Both the position numbers and the translations under genes were made by a program. A stretch of DNA of 64,000 nt, taken from an uncultured Lachnospiraceae bacterium (GTDB lineage Bacteria > Bacillota > Clostridia > Lachnospirales > Lachnospiraceae). Numbering within the stretch: the stretch's first letter is position 1; each line of letters opens with the position of its first letter. The notes below the pieces were generated by a model that was not told the origin of the DNA, ran no database searches, and was given only the letters and a program-made list of their open reading frames with translations. The DNA is taken from contig CAJURQ010000014.1 in NCBI GenBank assembly GCA_910588955.1, positions 1-64,000 on the forward strand. Reading direction: 5' to 3'. This document shows, in pieces, positions 16,505-24,393 of the stretch.

Positions 16505-16593
16505 AAAGAACTTCTAAAGCTTGACAGCAAAGGCTGTCTCGCTAAGAAGTTCTATGTTTCACTCAGGAGAATGCCGGAAATACGGCATTCTCC
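16499..16593 (+). repeat. Structured intergenic repeat, second copy, with compensatory changes
   Basis: Same architecture as 15288-15382. GAGTGAAA-AGAACTTCT (16499-16515) pairs with AGAAGTTCT-atg-TTTCACTC (16545-16564), around GACAGCAAAGGCTGTC; GGAGAATGCC (16566-16575) pairs with GGCATTCTCC (16584-16593). Outer and inner stem sequences differ from the first copy but remain paired, so base pairing is conserved. Confidence 0.85.
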
Positions 16594-16613
16594 GCATGTA
16601 TTGGGAGGAGAAT

Positions 16614-17885
16614 ATGAAGTGCGACAAATCGGAACAACTTTTTCAAAAGGCGCGGCGTCTGATCCCCGGCGGGGTCAACTCTCCGGTGCGGGCGTTCGGC
16701 GCGGTGGGCAGACATCCTTTCTTTGTGGAGCGGGCGCAGGGACCGTGGCTTTATGATGTGGACGGCAGCCGGTATCTGGACTACGTCTGTTCGTGGGGAC
16801 CCGGCATTCTGGGACATGCGCATCCGCAGGTGGTGGATGCGGTACAGAGGGCGTGTGCAGGTGGGCTTACTTTCGGCGCTCCGACAGCGGGGGAAGTGGA
16901 GCTGGCGGAGCTGATAGGCGCCTGTGTGCCGGATGTAGAGATGGTGCGCCTGGTCAGCTCCGGAACGGAGGCGGTGATGAGCGCCGTGCGCGTGGCGAGA
17001 GGCTATACAGGGCGGGAGAAGATCGTCAAGTTTGCCGGAAACTACCACGGTCATTCCGACGGACTGCTGGTGAAGGCGGGGTCGGGGCTTATGACCCAGT
17101 CCGTGCCCGACAGCGCGGGTGTGCCGCCGGGATATGCGGCATCCACGTTGACGGCGGTCTACAATGACGAGGCATCCGTGCGCGCGCTGATGGAGGAAAA
17201 CCACGGGCAGGTGGCGGCGGTTGTGGTGGAGCCTGTGGCCGCCAATATGGGCGTGGTGCCGCCGAAAAAAGGGTTTCTTGAATTTTTGCGCCGCATTACG
17301 AAGGAAAAGAGCTCTCTTTTGATTTTTGACGAAGTGATTACGGGCTTTCGGCTTGGACTTGGCGGCGCGTCCGAATATACCGGCGTACATGCCGATTTGT
17401 ATACCTTCGGGAAGATTGTGGGCGGCGGGATGCCTCTGGCGGCTTACGGCGGCAGGCGGGATATCATGTCAAGCGTTGCGCCCCTCGGGGCTGTCTATCA
17501 GGCGGGCACGCTGTCGGGAAATCCGGTGGCGGTGGCGGCGGGCATTGCAACGCTGAAAATACTGATGGACGATCCGGACATCTACGAGCGGATTGACAGG
17601 CGGGCGCGGACGCTGGCGGCGGCTTATCGGAGCGCGGGGCTTACGGTGAACCGGGCGGGCTCGCTCTTGTCGGCGTTTTTTGTCCCCGGCGGGCAGGTGG
17701 AAAACTACGAGGACGCGTGCCGGTGTGACAGAGAAGCGTTTGCGGATTATTTCAGGCATATGCTGGAGCGGGGTATCTATGTGGCGCCGTCACAGTTTGA
17801 GGCCATGTTTGTATCGGACGCCCACTCGGACGAGTTGATCGGGGAGACGTCCAGGGCAGTGGCGGCGCACTTTGGCGGAATATAA
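16614..17885 (+). CDS. hemL: Glutamate-1-semialdehyde 2,1-aminomutase
   Basis: A 423-residue class-III aminotransferase-fold enzyme. LIPGGVNSPVRAF at the start and SSGTEAVMSAVRVARG in the middle are diagnostic, and the PLP lysine is Lys267 in FGKIVGGGMPLAAYGG. It isomerises glutamate-1-semialdehyde to 5-aminolevulinate, working directly after HemA. The ATG at 16614 follows GGGAGGAG; an earlier in-frame start would read through the structured repeat and is unlikely. With hemA, hemC, cobA-hemD and hemB it completes a route to uroporphyrinogen III and precorrin-2. Confidence 0.95.
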   Translation: MKCDKSEQLFQKARRLIPGGVNSPVRAFGAVGRHPFFVERAQGPWLYDVDGSRYLDYVCSWGPGILGHAHPQVVDAVQRACAGGLTFGAPTAGEVELAELIGACVPDVEMVRLVSSGTEAVMSAVRVARGYTGREKIVKFAGNYHGHSDGLLVKAGSGLMTQSVPDSAGVPPGYAASTLTAVYNDEASVRALMEENHGQVAAVVVEPVAANMGVVPPKKGFLEFLRRITKEKSSLLIFDEVITGFRLGLGGASEYTGVHADLYTFGKIVGGGMPLAAYGGRRDIMSSVAPLGAVYQAGTLSGNPVAVAAGIATLKILMDDPDIYERIDRRARTLAAAYRSAGLTVNRAGSLLSAFFVPGGQVENYEDACRCDREAFADYFRHMLERGIYVAPSQFEAMFVSDAHSDELIGETSRAVAAHFGGI

Positions 17886-17956
17886 GGCGATGGCTGCGGA
17901 TGCCCGCGTATTTCGGAGGTATGCCGCATATCATATTATGGGACGGAGGAAAACAT

Positions 17957-18151
17957 ATGAGTGAAATTGATGATGTAATCAAAATGCTTGACAATCTGAC
18001 CAAGGATGGTGTCAGCCGCATTAAGGTGGAAACCTCGGAAGAGCTTCACGGGGGAGAACGTAAGAAGGCGTACCACCACGGGCGCTGCGACGTGGGGAGC
18101 CCTTTTGCCACGGGGAAACTGTTTGATGCGGAGGACCCGGACTGCGGGTAG
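17957..18151 (+). CDS. Small conserved-looking protein at the end of the hem cluster
   Basis: A 64-residue soluble protein with a good GGAGG site. The N-terminal half is an amphipathic helix (MSEIDDVIKMLDNL) and a strand (SRIKVETSE). The C-terminal half is rich in possible metal ligands: KAYHHGRCDVGSPFATG and a final DPDC. I do not recognise a named family. Its place 71 bases after hemL suggests cotranscription and a role in tetrapyrrole or metal handling, but this rests on context only. Confidence 0.6.
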   Translation: MSEIDDVIKMLDNLTKDGVSRIKVETSEELHGGERKKAYHHGRCDVGSPFATGKLFDAEDPDCG

Positions 18152-18264
18152 ACAGACACCTACAGAGCGCCGGCAAAGAGTTATCCGAACCGCAGGTCGG
18201 AAATGTATGGGCGTTAGTAGTCTTTTGGGATACAGATTTTGGAATACAGTTTTATGATAAACGA

Positions 18265-18293
18265 TTGAAATAAAGCGGCAGTTATGCTACAAT
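18265..18293 (+). promoter_or_regulatory. Sigma-A-type promoter for the chemoreceptor gene
   Basis: TTGAAA at 18265-18270 and TACAAT at 18288-18293 are separated by 17 bases, about 60 bases before the gene start. Confidence 0.65.
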
Positions 18294-18355
18294 CTCGTTA
18301 TCTATAGTATTGCTGGCAACGGTTATACATATTACATGTCAAAGGAGAAAAGAGG

Positions 18356-20005
18356 ATGCGGAAAAGTATTAAGATTATGGCTGGAACCCGGGTTGTGGCA
18401 GCTTTGCTGGCGGTGATACTCTTCAGTATACTGACAACCCAAAATATTTATAAAATGGAGGATTCTTCAGAAGCCAATATCGCGGTGAACGCCCTTTTAC
18501 AGAGGGCGCAGAAGGCGGAGACGGCGCATTACAAGTGGTCTTCCAATTTGAGCAACGCGCTATATAACGGTTCGGAGTTTACGGGCAGCACGGATCCGAC
18601 AGGCTGTGTGCTGGGACAGTGGCTTTACGGAGAGGCGGGAACGGAGGATCAGACGATCCTCGATCTGCGGAACCAGCTCGAGCCTCTGCACAAGCAGCTG
18701 CATGAGTCGGCTATCTATGTGCTGGAGCTGTATGCAGATGATCCCGCGCAGGCGCAGGCGTATTATCAGGAAACCATTATGAGCAATCTCAGTGTTCTGG
18801 TGGGGCTTCTGGAACAGGTCGTGGAGCGCGGTACGGAGCTTAACGAGATCAGTGAGGCGAATATGCAGAAGACGGCATCGACCATGCACATTGTCACTGG
18901 TCTAGGGCTTTTGCTGACTTTATTCTTCCTCCTGAGTCTGGTGATTTATATTATCAAGCGCGTGGTGAAGCCGATTTTGCTTATCACGGAGAAAACCAGC
19001 CCGCTGCAGGAGGGCCGCATGAAGGTGGAGCTGAATTACAATGCCAACGATGAGATCGGTGATCTTTCCAGAACGCTGAAAGGATCCATTGACCGAATTA
19101 ATCAATATATAGAAGACATCAACCGTATCATGAGCCAGCTTTCCAGCGGTAATTTTGACGTGAGCGCGTCGGTTCCGTTTATCGGTGACTTCCGTTCCAT
19201 TTCGGATTCGATTGACAGCTTTACGGCGTCCCTCTCGTCAGCAATGTCCAATATCAACAATGTGGAACACAAGGTGTTCGGGCATGCGCAGAGTTTGTCC
19301 GGCAGTTCCCAGATGCTTGCGCAGGGCGCGACCGATCAGGCGGCGGCGGTGGAGGAGCTTACCGCCACGACGGAAGATCTGGCGAGAAGTGCGGAGAAGA
19401 ATATGCAGATGGCGACCGAGATGCGGGATAACGCGCGTATGACCGGCGAACAGGTGAATCTGAGCAGTCATCAGATGGAGCTGCTTGTCAGCGCCATGTC
19501 GGATATCAGCAATACGTCGCAGGAGATTGAAAACATTATTTCCACGATTGAGAATATCGCTTTCCAGACGAACATTCTGGCGCTGAACGCGGCGGTGGAG
19601 GCGAGCCGTGCCGGTGAGGCGGGTAAAGGCTTTGCAGTGGTGGCGAAGGAAGTACGCGATCTGGCGGCGAAGTCCGATACGGCGGCAAAGGCGACGAAGG
19701 ATCTGATTGAAAATTCCGTGCAGGCAACGAGCCGGGGAAGCAAGATTGTGGATGAGGTGTCCGAGTCCTTAAAGAAGACGCTCACGCTTGTTACCGAGTC
19801 GAACGGCGCCGTGGAAGAGTTTGCCGATGCGGTACAGATAGAGGCTACCGCGATCTCGCAGGTATCCGAGGCGCTCGGGCAGATATCCAATGTGGTGCAG
19901 ACCAACACCGCTAACAGCGAGGAGTCCGCGGCAGTCAGTGCGGAGCTTTATGAGCAGGTGAACAGGCTGCAGACGCAGACGAGCAGATTCAGACTGAAAA
20001 ATTAA
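18356..20005 (+). CDS. Methyl-accepting chemotaxis protein with extracytoplasmic CZB zinc motif
   Basis: A 549-residue chemoreceptor. Membrane helices lie at about 9-29 and 178-202. The external segment between them holds the full chemoreceptor zinc-binding (CZB) signature: His58 with Trp61, Cys84 in CVLGQWLYG, then His112 and His116. A HAMP-like linker follows (to about 255), then the signalling domain, whose hairpin tip reads EIENIISTIENIAFQTNILALNAA in part and is highly conserved across receptors. CZB domains bind zinc and, in TlpD-type receptors, respond to chlorine oxidants; most known examples are cytoplasmic. The gene is 19 bases upstream of trpB2. Confidence 0.93.
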   Translation: MRKSIKIMAGTRVVAALLAVILFSILTTQNIYKMEDSSEANIAVNALLQRAQKAETAHYKWSSNLSNALYNGSEFTGSTDPTGCVLGQWLYGEAGTEDQTILDLRNQLEPLHKQLHESAIYVLELYADDPAQAQAYYQETIMSNLSVLVGLLEQVVERGTELNEISEANMQKTASTMHIVTGLGLLLTLFFLLSLVIYIIKRVVKPILLITEKTSPLQEGRMKVELNYNANDEIGDLSRTLKGSIDRINQYIEDINRIMSQLSSGNFDVSASVPFIGDFRSISDSIDSFTASLSSAMSNINNVEHKVFGHAQSLSGSSQMLAQGATDQAAAVEELTATTEDLARSAEKNMQMATEMRDNARMTGEQVNLSSHQMELLVSAMSDISNTSQEIENIISTIENIAFQTNILALNAAVEASRAGEAGKGFAVVAKEVRDLAAKSDTAAKATKDLIENSVQATSRGSKIVDEVSESLKKTLTLVTESNGAVEEFADAVQIEATAISQVSEALGQISNVVQTNTANSEESAAVSAELYEQVNRLQTQTSRFRLKN

Positions 20006-20024
20006 ATGAAACAGGGGAAGAGAC

Positions 20025-21395
20025 ATGTCAGAAAAAACGATACCATACAAAATCTATCTGGAAGAGGAGGAGATGCCGAAACAGTGGTACAATGTCAGGG
20101 CGGATATGAAAAATAAGCCCGCTCCGCTGTTAAATCCCGGCACGCTGCAGCCGATTACCTTCGAGGAGCTGAGTCAGGTGTTTTGCGACGAGCTGGCGAG
20201 ACAGGAATTGAACGATACGGATGCCTATATCGACATCCCGCAGGAGATTTTGGACTTCTATAAGATGTACCGTCCGTCGCCGCTTGTGCGTGCTTACTGT
20301 CTGGAAAAGAAGCTGGATACGCCGGCTAAGATTTATTATAAGTTTGAGGGAAACAATACGAGCGGCAGCCATAAGCTCAACTCTGCCATTGCGCAGGCGT
20401 ATTACGCGAAGCAGCAGGGGCTTAAGGGTGTGACAACCGAGACGGGAGCCGGGCAGTGGGGAACGGCGCTTTCCATGGCGTGTTCCTATTTTGACCTTGA
20501 CTGTCATGTCTATATGGTGAAGGTTTCCTATGAACAGAAACCGTTTCGCCGTGAGGTGATGCGCACCTACGGCGCGCAGGTGACGCCGTCGCCTTCCGAC
20601 ACAACCAATGTGGGGCGGAAAATTCTGGAGGAGTTTCCGGGAACGGGCGGCAGTCTCGGCTGCGCCATCTCCGAAGCGGTAGAGGCGGCAGGAGAGAGGG
20701 AAGGTTACCGCTATGTGCTGGGAAGCGTCCTTTCACAGGTGCTCTTACACCAGTCCATTATCGGTGAGGAGACGAAGGCGGCGCTCAGGAAATATGATAT
20801 CAAGCCGGATATGATCATCGGCTGTGCGGGAGGCGGATCCAATCTGGGCGGACTGATTTCTCCGTTCGTTGGCGAGAAGATCAGAGGAGAGGCGGATTAC
20901 CGGATCATAGCGGTGGAGCCCGCGTCCTGTCCGAGCCTGACCAGAGGGAAATTTGTCTACGATTTCTGTGATACCGGAAAGGTATGCCCGCTTGCGAAGA
21001 TGTACACGCTTGGCAGCGGCTTTATGCCTGCGCCGAACCATGCGGGAGGCTTGCGCTATCACGGCATGAGTTCCGTTGTGTCTCAGCTTTATGACGACGG
21101 GTTGATTGAGGCAATCAGTGTGGAGCAGACGGCAGTCTTTAAGGCGGCGGAGGAGTTCGCGAGAGTGGAAGGCATCCTGCCTGCGCCGGAGAGCGCCCAC
21201 GCCATCAAGGCAGCAGTGGACGAGGCGGTGAAGTGCAAGGAGACGGGCGAGGAGAAGACGATTGTCTTTGGATTGACTGGCACGGGATATTTTGACATGG
21301 TGGCTTACGGGAAGTTCCACGACGGGCAGATGAGCGACTACATTCCGACGGACGAAGATCTGGCGAAAGGGTTCGCGGGTCTGCCGACGGTTTAA
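20025..21395 (+). CDS. trpB: TrpB-like tryptophan synthase beta subunit (TrpB2 type)
   Basis: A 456-residue PLP enzyme, longer than classical TrpB (about 400). The PLP lysine is Lys117 in NNTSGSHKLNSA, and ETGAGQWGTALS and CAGGGSNLGG form the phosphate and substrate loops. The N-terminal extension (PKQWYNVRADM) and the SGSHKLN motif mark the TrpB2 subgroup, which often acts without TrpA. It would join indole and serine to give tryptophan. No other trp gene is nearby, fitting an indole-salvage role. It follows the chemoreceptor gene. Confidence 0.9.
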   Translation: MSEKTIPYKIYLEEEEMPKQWYNVRADMKNKPAPLLNPGTLQPITFEELSQVFCDELARQELNDTDAYIDIPQEILDFYKMYRPSPLVRAYCLEKKLDTPAKIYYKFEGNNTSGSHKLNSAIAQAYYAKQQGLKGVTTETGAGQWGTALSMACSYFDLDCHVYMVKVSYEQKPFRREVMRTYGAQVTPSPSDTTNVGRKILEEFPGTGGSLGCAISEAVEAAGEREGYRYVLGSVLSQVLLHQSIIGEETKAALRKYDIKPDMIIGCAGGGSNLGGLISPFVGEKIRGEADYRIIAVEPASCPSLTRGKFVYDFCDTGKVCPLAKMYTLGSGFMPAPNHAGGLRYHGMSSVVSQLYDDGLIEAISVEQTAVFKAAEEFARVEGILPAPESAHAIKAAVDEAVKCKETGEEKTIVFGLTGTGYFDMVAYGKFHDGQMSDYIPTDEDLAKGFAGLPTV

Positions 21396-21428
21396 AACCG
21401 GAAATGCAGATATGGATATACAAAATCT

Positions 21429-21465
21429 AAGAAGGAGAAGATCGCAGGGTCTTCTCCTTCTTTTG
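21429..21465 (+). terminator. Intrinsic terminator after trpB2
   Basis: AAGAAGGAGAAG (21429-21440) pairs perfectly with CTTCTCCTTCTT (21451-21462), followed by TTTT. Confidence 0.88.
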
Positions 21466-21590
21466 CGCACATAAGCAGAGCCAGAAGGATTGCAGAATAT
21501 GCGCTATGCTTGCATGAGGGCATATTCTGGAAGCCTTATGACGAGCAACGCGAACGAAGGATGCGCAGCATCCTGAGTCTGCTTGTGCGC
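21465..21590 (+). repeat. Structured intergenic repeat, GCGCA-type, copy 1
   Basis: GCGCACATAAGCAGA (21465-21479) pairs with TCTGCTTGTGCGC (21578-21590). Inside are the core GACGAGCAACGCGAA and a hairpin AGGATGC(GCA)GCATCCT, plus an inserted block with its own AGAATATGC/GCATATTCT stem. A shorter relative lies at 34358-34429. Confidence 0.75.
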
Positions 21591-21594
21591 ACTT

Positions 21595-21627
21595 TGACAT
21601 TGTCATATGAAAATGTGACAGATGTCA
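21595..21627 (+). promoter_or_regulatory. Paired TGACA inverted repeats upstream of the sugar ABC operon
   Basis: Two inverted repeats, TGACA-T-TGTCA (21595-21605) and TGACA-GA-TGTCA (21616-21627), have centres about 21-22 bases apart, two turns of the helix. A TATAAT at 21675-21680 lies downstream, 35 bases before the binding-protein gene. The arrangement suits cooperative binding by a dimeric regulator such as the NarL-type regulator encoded at 27772. Confidence 0.55.
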
Positions 21628-21714
21628 TAAGAGTTTCATTACAAAGGACAGGTGTCGGCAGGAAAGAAAACACTTATAATCTTCTTATCAAATAACTCAA
21701 GGGAGGAAATTGAG

Positions 21715-22740
21715 ATGAAGAAAAAACTGGTAAGCGCTGTTTTATGTACCGCAATGTTGACAACGATCCTTGCAGGCTGCGGCGGTGGCGGCGAGGCAGC
21801 TCCTGTGGCGACAGAGCCTGCGGCTGAGGCTCCTACGGCAGAGGAAGCGCCTGCGGCAGAGGAGGAAGCGCCTGCGGCGTCGGAGGGCGGCAGAATCATC
21901 GGTTACACCTGCATGGACGGCACCAATCCTTTCTTCGTGGCATTGGAGGGCGCGATCAGGGAAGTGGTAGAGGCTCACGGTGATACATTGGTTTCCATGG
22001 ATCCTGCTAACGATTCCAACACTCAGATCGATCAGATCGAGGATATGATCTCCAGAGGTGTCGACCTGATGTTTGTCAATCCGGTAGACGCGGACGGTAT
22101 CATCCCTGCGCTCGATATGCTGAAGGATGCGGACATCCCGATGTTCGGTTTCGATACGCAGGTGGGCGACATGAGCTATCTGGTTTCTTATGCAGGTTCC
22201 GACAACTACAACGCAGGTTATGTGTGTGGTAAGGATTTGGCTGAGAAATGTCCGGAGGGCGGCGATATTCTCGTTCTGGATTCCCCGACCATGCAGTCCG
22301 TAACAGACAGAACAGACGGTTTCTTAAAAGCGATCGAAGAGTCCGGCGTGACCTTCAACGTAGTGGGACAGCAGGATGCGCAGGGTAATCAGCAGGTGGC
22401 TAACGAGAAGGCAACGGATCTGCTGACGGCAAATCCTGATGTAGTAGCGATTTTTGGCGGTAATGATCCCACGGCTCTCGGTGCATATGCAGCGGCGGAT
22501 GCGGCGGGTGTAGCGCCCAAGATTTACGGTGTAGACGGTTCTCCGGATATCAAGGCTCTGTTAAAGGATACCATGATTGAAGGTACTGGCGCGCAGTCCC
22601 CTATCACCATTGGCAAGACGATTGCTGAGACGGCTTACAAGTGGTTGGATGGCGAGACTGTAGAAGAGTTTATTCCGATCGAGACTTTCCTGATCACAGC
22701 AGATAATGTTGACGAGTTCGGAACAGACGCATGGCAGTAA
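21715..22740 (+). CDS. Sugar ABC transporter substrate-binding lipoprotein (Mgl/Rbs type)
   Basis: A 341-residue lipoprotein: signal peptide with lipobox LAGC (Cys22), an Ala/Glu/Pro linker to about residue 60, then a periplasmic-binding fold of the ribose/galactose type (GYTCMDGTNPFF, FVNPVDADGI, GGNDPTALGAY, YGVDGSPD). CUT2 family. It captures a monosaccharide for the ATPase and permease encoded next. A weak terminator-like hairpin separates it from the ATPase gene, which usually keeps the binding protein in excess. Its closest relative in this window is the lipoprotein at 25515. The exact sugar cannot be read. Confidence 0.9.
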   Translation: MKKKLVSAVLCTAMLTTILAGCGGGGEAAPVATEPAAEAPTAEEAPAAEEEAPAASEGGRIIGYTCMDGTNPFFVALEGAIREVVEAHGDTLVSMDPANDSNTQIDQIEDMISRGVDLMFVNPVDADGIIPALDMLKDADIPMFGFDTQVGDMSYLVSYAGSDNYNAGYVCGKDLAEKCPEGGDILVLDSPTMQSVTDRTDGFLKAIEESGVTFNVVGQQDAQGNQQVANEKATDLLTANPDVVAIFGGNDPTALGAYAAADAAGVAPKIYGVDGSPDIKALLKDTMIEGTGAQSPITIGKTIAETAYKWLDGETVEEFIPIETFLITADNVDEFGTDAWQ

Positions 22741-22772
22741 GCAGGTCATTTTTGCGAATTGGCAGGGAACTG

Positions 22773-22869
22773 AAAGAGTGTCAGTCAGCATTGGCGGGCA
22801 CTCTTTATCACTCTATACGAAATTGCGACAGTGTTAAACCAAATCGTCGCTGCCTGGCGGCGATTTTTC
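22773..22869 (+). terminator. Two stem-loops between binding-protein and ATPase genes
   Basis: AAAGAGTG (22773-22780) pairs with CACTCTTT (22799-22806). AATCGTCGC (22842-22850) pairs with GCGGCGATT (22857-22865), followed by TTT. The second resembles a leaky terminator that would lower downstream expression. Confidence 0.6.
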
Positions 22870-22889
22870 ATACGAGGAGGTGATAGAAG

Positions 22890-24374
22890 TTGGGTGAGCA
22901 ATATTTACTTGAAATGAAAGGAATCAGCAAATCTTTTCCGGGCGTAAAGGCGTTAAGTAATGTAAATCTGCAGCTTCGGGCAGGAGAGGTACACGCCCTT
23001 CTGGGGGAGAATGGCGCCGGTAAGTCTACCCTGATTAAAGTTCTCGGCGGTATCTATCACGCTGAGGAAGGGGAAATATGGATAGAAGGACAGCAGGTGA
23101 ATATTGACGGCGTGGTGTCATCCAGAAACGCCGGGGTATCCATTGTGCATCAGGAGCTGGTGCTTGTTCCCTATATGACGGTGGCCGAGAATATTTTTCT
23201 CGGGAGAGAGGCAGGCGGTAAGTTCAATATCAAGCGCAGACAGATGACGGAGGAAGCACAGAAGCTTCTGGACACTTACGAGATGCACATTGATGCGGAC
23301 ACATTGGTGGAGAAGCTTACCATTGCTCAGCAGCAGATGGTGGAGATTGTGAAAGCAATTTCCTTTAATTCGAAGATACTGGTTATGGATGAGCCTACTT
23401 CTTCAATTTCGGATAAAGAGGTCGGATTTTTGTTTGATACCATGCGCACACTGACGAAGAAGGGTGTGGGAATCATCTATATTTCTCATAAAATGAGCGA
23501 GCTGGAGGAGATCTGCGATCGTGTCACGGTTATGCGTGACGGGCAGAGCGTCGGTACGAGAGTCGTGAAGGAGACGAACAAGGATGATCTGATTGCTCTG
23601 ATGGTAGGGCGTGAGCTGACCAACTATTATACGAGAGATTTCCAGAAACCCGGCGAGGTCATACTGAAAGGGGAACATATCGCGGACGGAAAGATGGTGA
23701 AGGACGCCAGCTTCGAGCTGCATAAGGGCGAGATCGTCGGATTTGCGGGTCTGGTGGGAGCCGGGCGGAGCGAGACTATGAAGGCTGTATTTGGCTTGAC
23801 GCCTGATATGAAGGGTGAGGTCTATGTGGAGGGGCAGCAGGTACATATCAAGTCCCCGATAGAGGCTTTGAAGTATGGCATTGCGCTGGTTCCGGAGAGC
23901 CGGAAGGAGGAAGGACTCTATCTCGTGCAGGATGTGCAGTTTAATTCCACGATAGAGGTGCTGGGACAGTTTATTAAAAACTTCCGCGTGAATTATAAAA
24001 AGGAAGAGGAAATTACCCAGAAATATATTGATATGATGAATACGAAGACGCCGAGTCAGCAGCAGGTTATCGGCAATCTGTCCGGCGGAAACCAGCAGAA
24101 GGTAATGATCGGGCGGTGGTTGGCAACAGACCCGAAGATCCTGATTCTGGATGAGCCGACAAGAGGCGTGGATGTGGGCGCAAAGGCAGAGATCTACGCG
24201 ATCATGAACGAGCTGGTGAAGAAGGGGATGTCCATTATCATGATATCCTCGGAAATGCCTGAGATTATCAATATGAGTGACCGCGTATATGTGATGAATG
24301 ACGGTCGTGTGACAGGATGCCTCGACCATGAGGACGTAACACAGGAAAAAATCATGCAGTTAGCGGCAAAATAA
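22890..24374 (+). CDS. Sugar ABC transporter ATP-binding protein (Mgl/Rbs type)
   Basis: A 494-residue protein with two fused ATPase domains, as in RbsA/MglA. The first has Walker A GENGAGKST and Walker B ILVMDEPTS, but its signature loop reads EKLTIAQQQMVEI. The second has the divergent Walker A of this family (GLVGAGRSE), an intact LSGGNQQK signature and Walker B ILILDEPTRGVDVGAK. The start is TTG at 22890, placed well after GAGGAGGTGAT. It powers import through the following permease. Confidence 0.92.
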   Translation: MGEQYLLEMKGISKSFPGVKALSNVNLQLRAGEVHALLGENGAGKSTLIKVLGGIYHAEEGEIWIEGQQVNIDGVVSSRNAGVSIVHQELVLVPYMTVAENIFLGREAGGKFNIKRRQMTEEAQKLLDTYEMHIDADTLVEKLTIAQQQMVEIVKAISFNSKILVMDEPTSSISDKEVGFLFDTMRTLTKKGVGIIYISHKMSELEEICDRVTVMRDGQSVGTRVVKETNKDDLIALMVGRELTNYYTRDFQKPGEVILKGEHIADGKMVKDASFELHKGEIVGFAGLVGAGRSETMKAVFGLTPDMKGEVYVEGQQVHIKSPIEALKYGIALVPESRKEEGLYLVQDVQFNSTIEVLGQFIKNFRVNYKKEEEITQKYIDMMNTKTPSQQQVIGNLSGGNQQKVMIGRWLATDPKILILDEPTRGVDVGAKAEIYAIMNELVKKGMSIIMISSEMPEIINMSDRVYVMNDGRVTGCLDHEDVTQEKIMQLAAK

Positions 24375-24393
24375 GTGAGGAGGAGGTATCAAC

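Noticed and set aside
23403..24329. Minus-strand 308-codon frame opposite the sugar ABC ATPase
   Set aside because: The plus strand carries Walker and signature motifs; the antisense frame has none.
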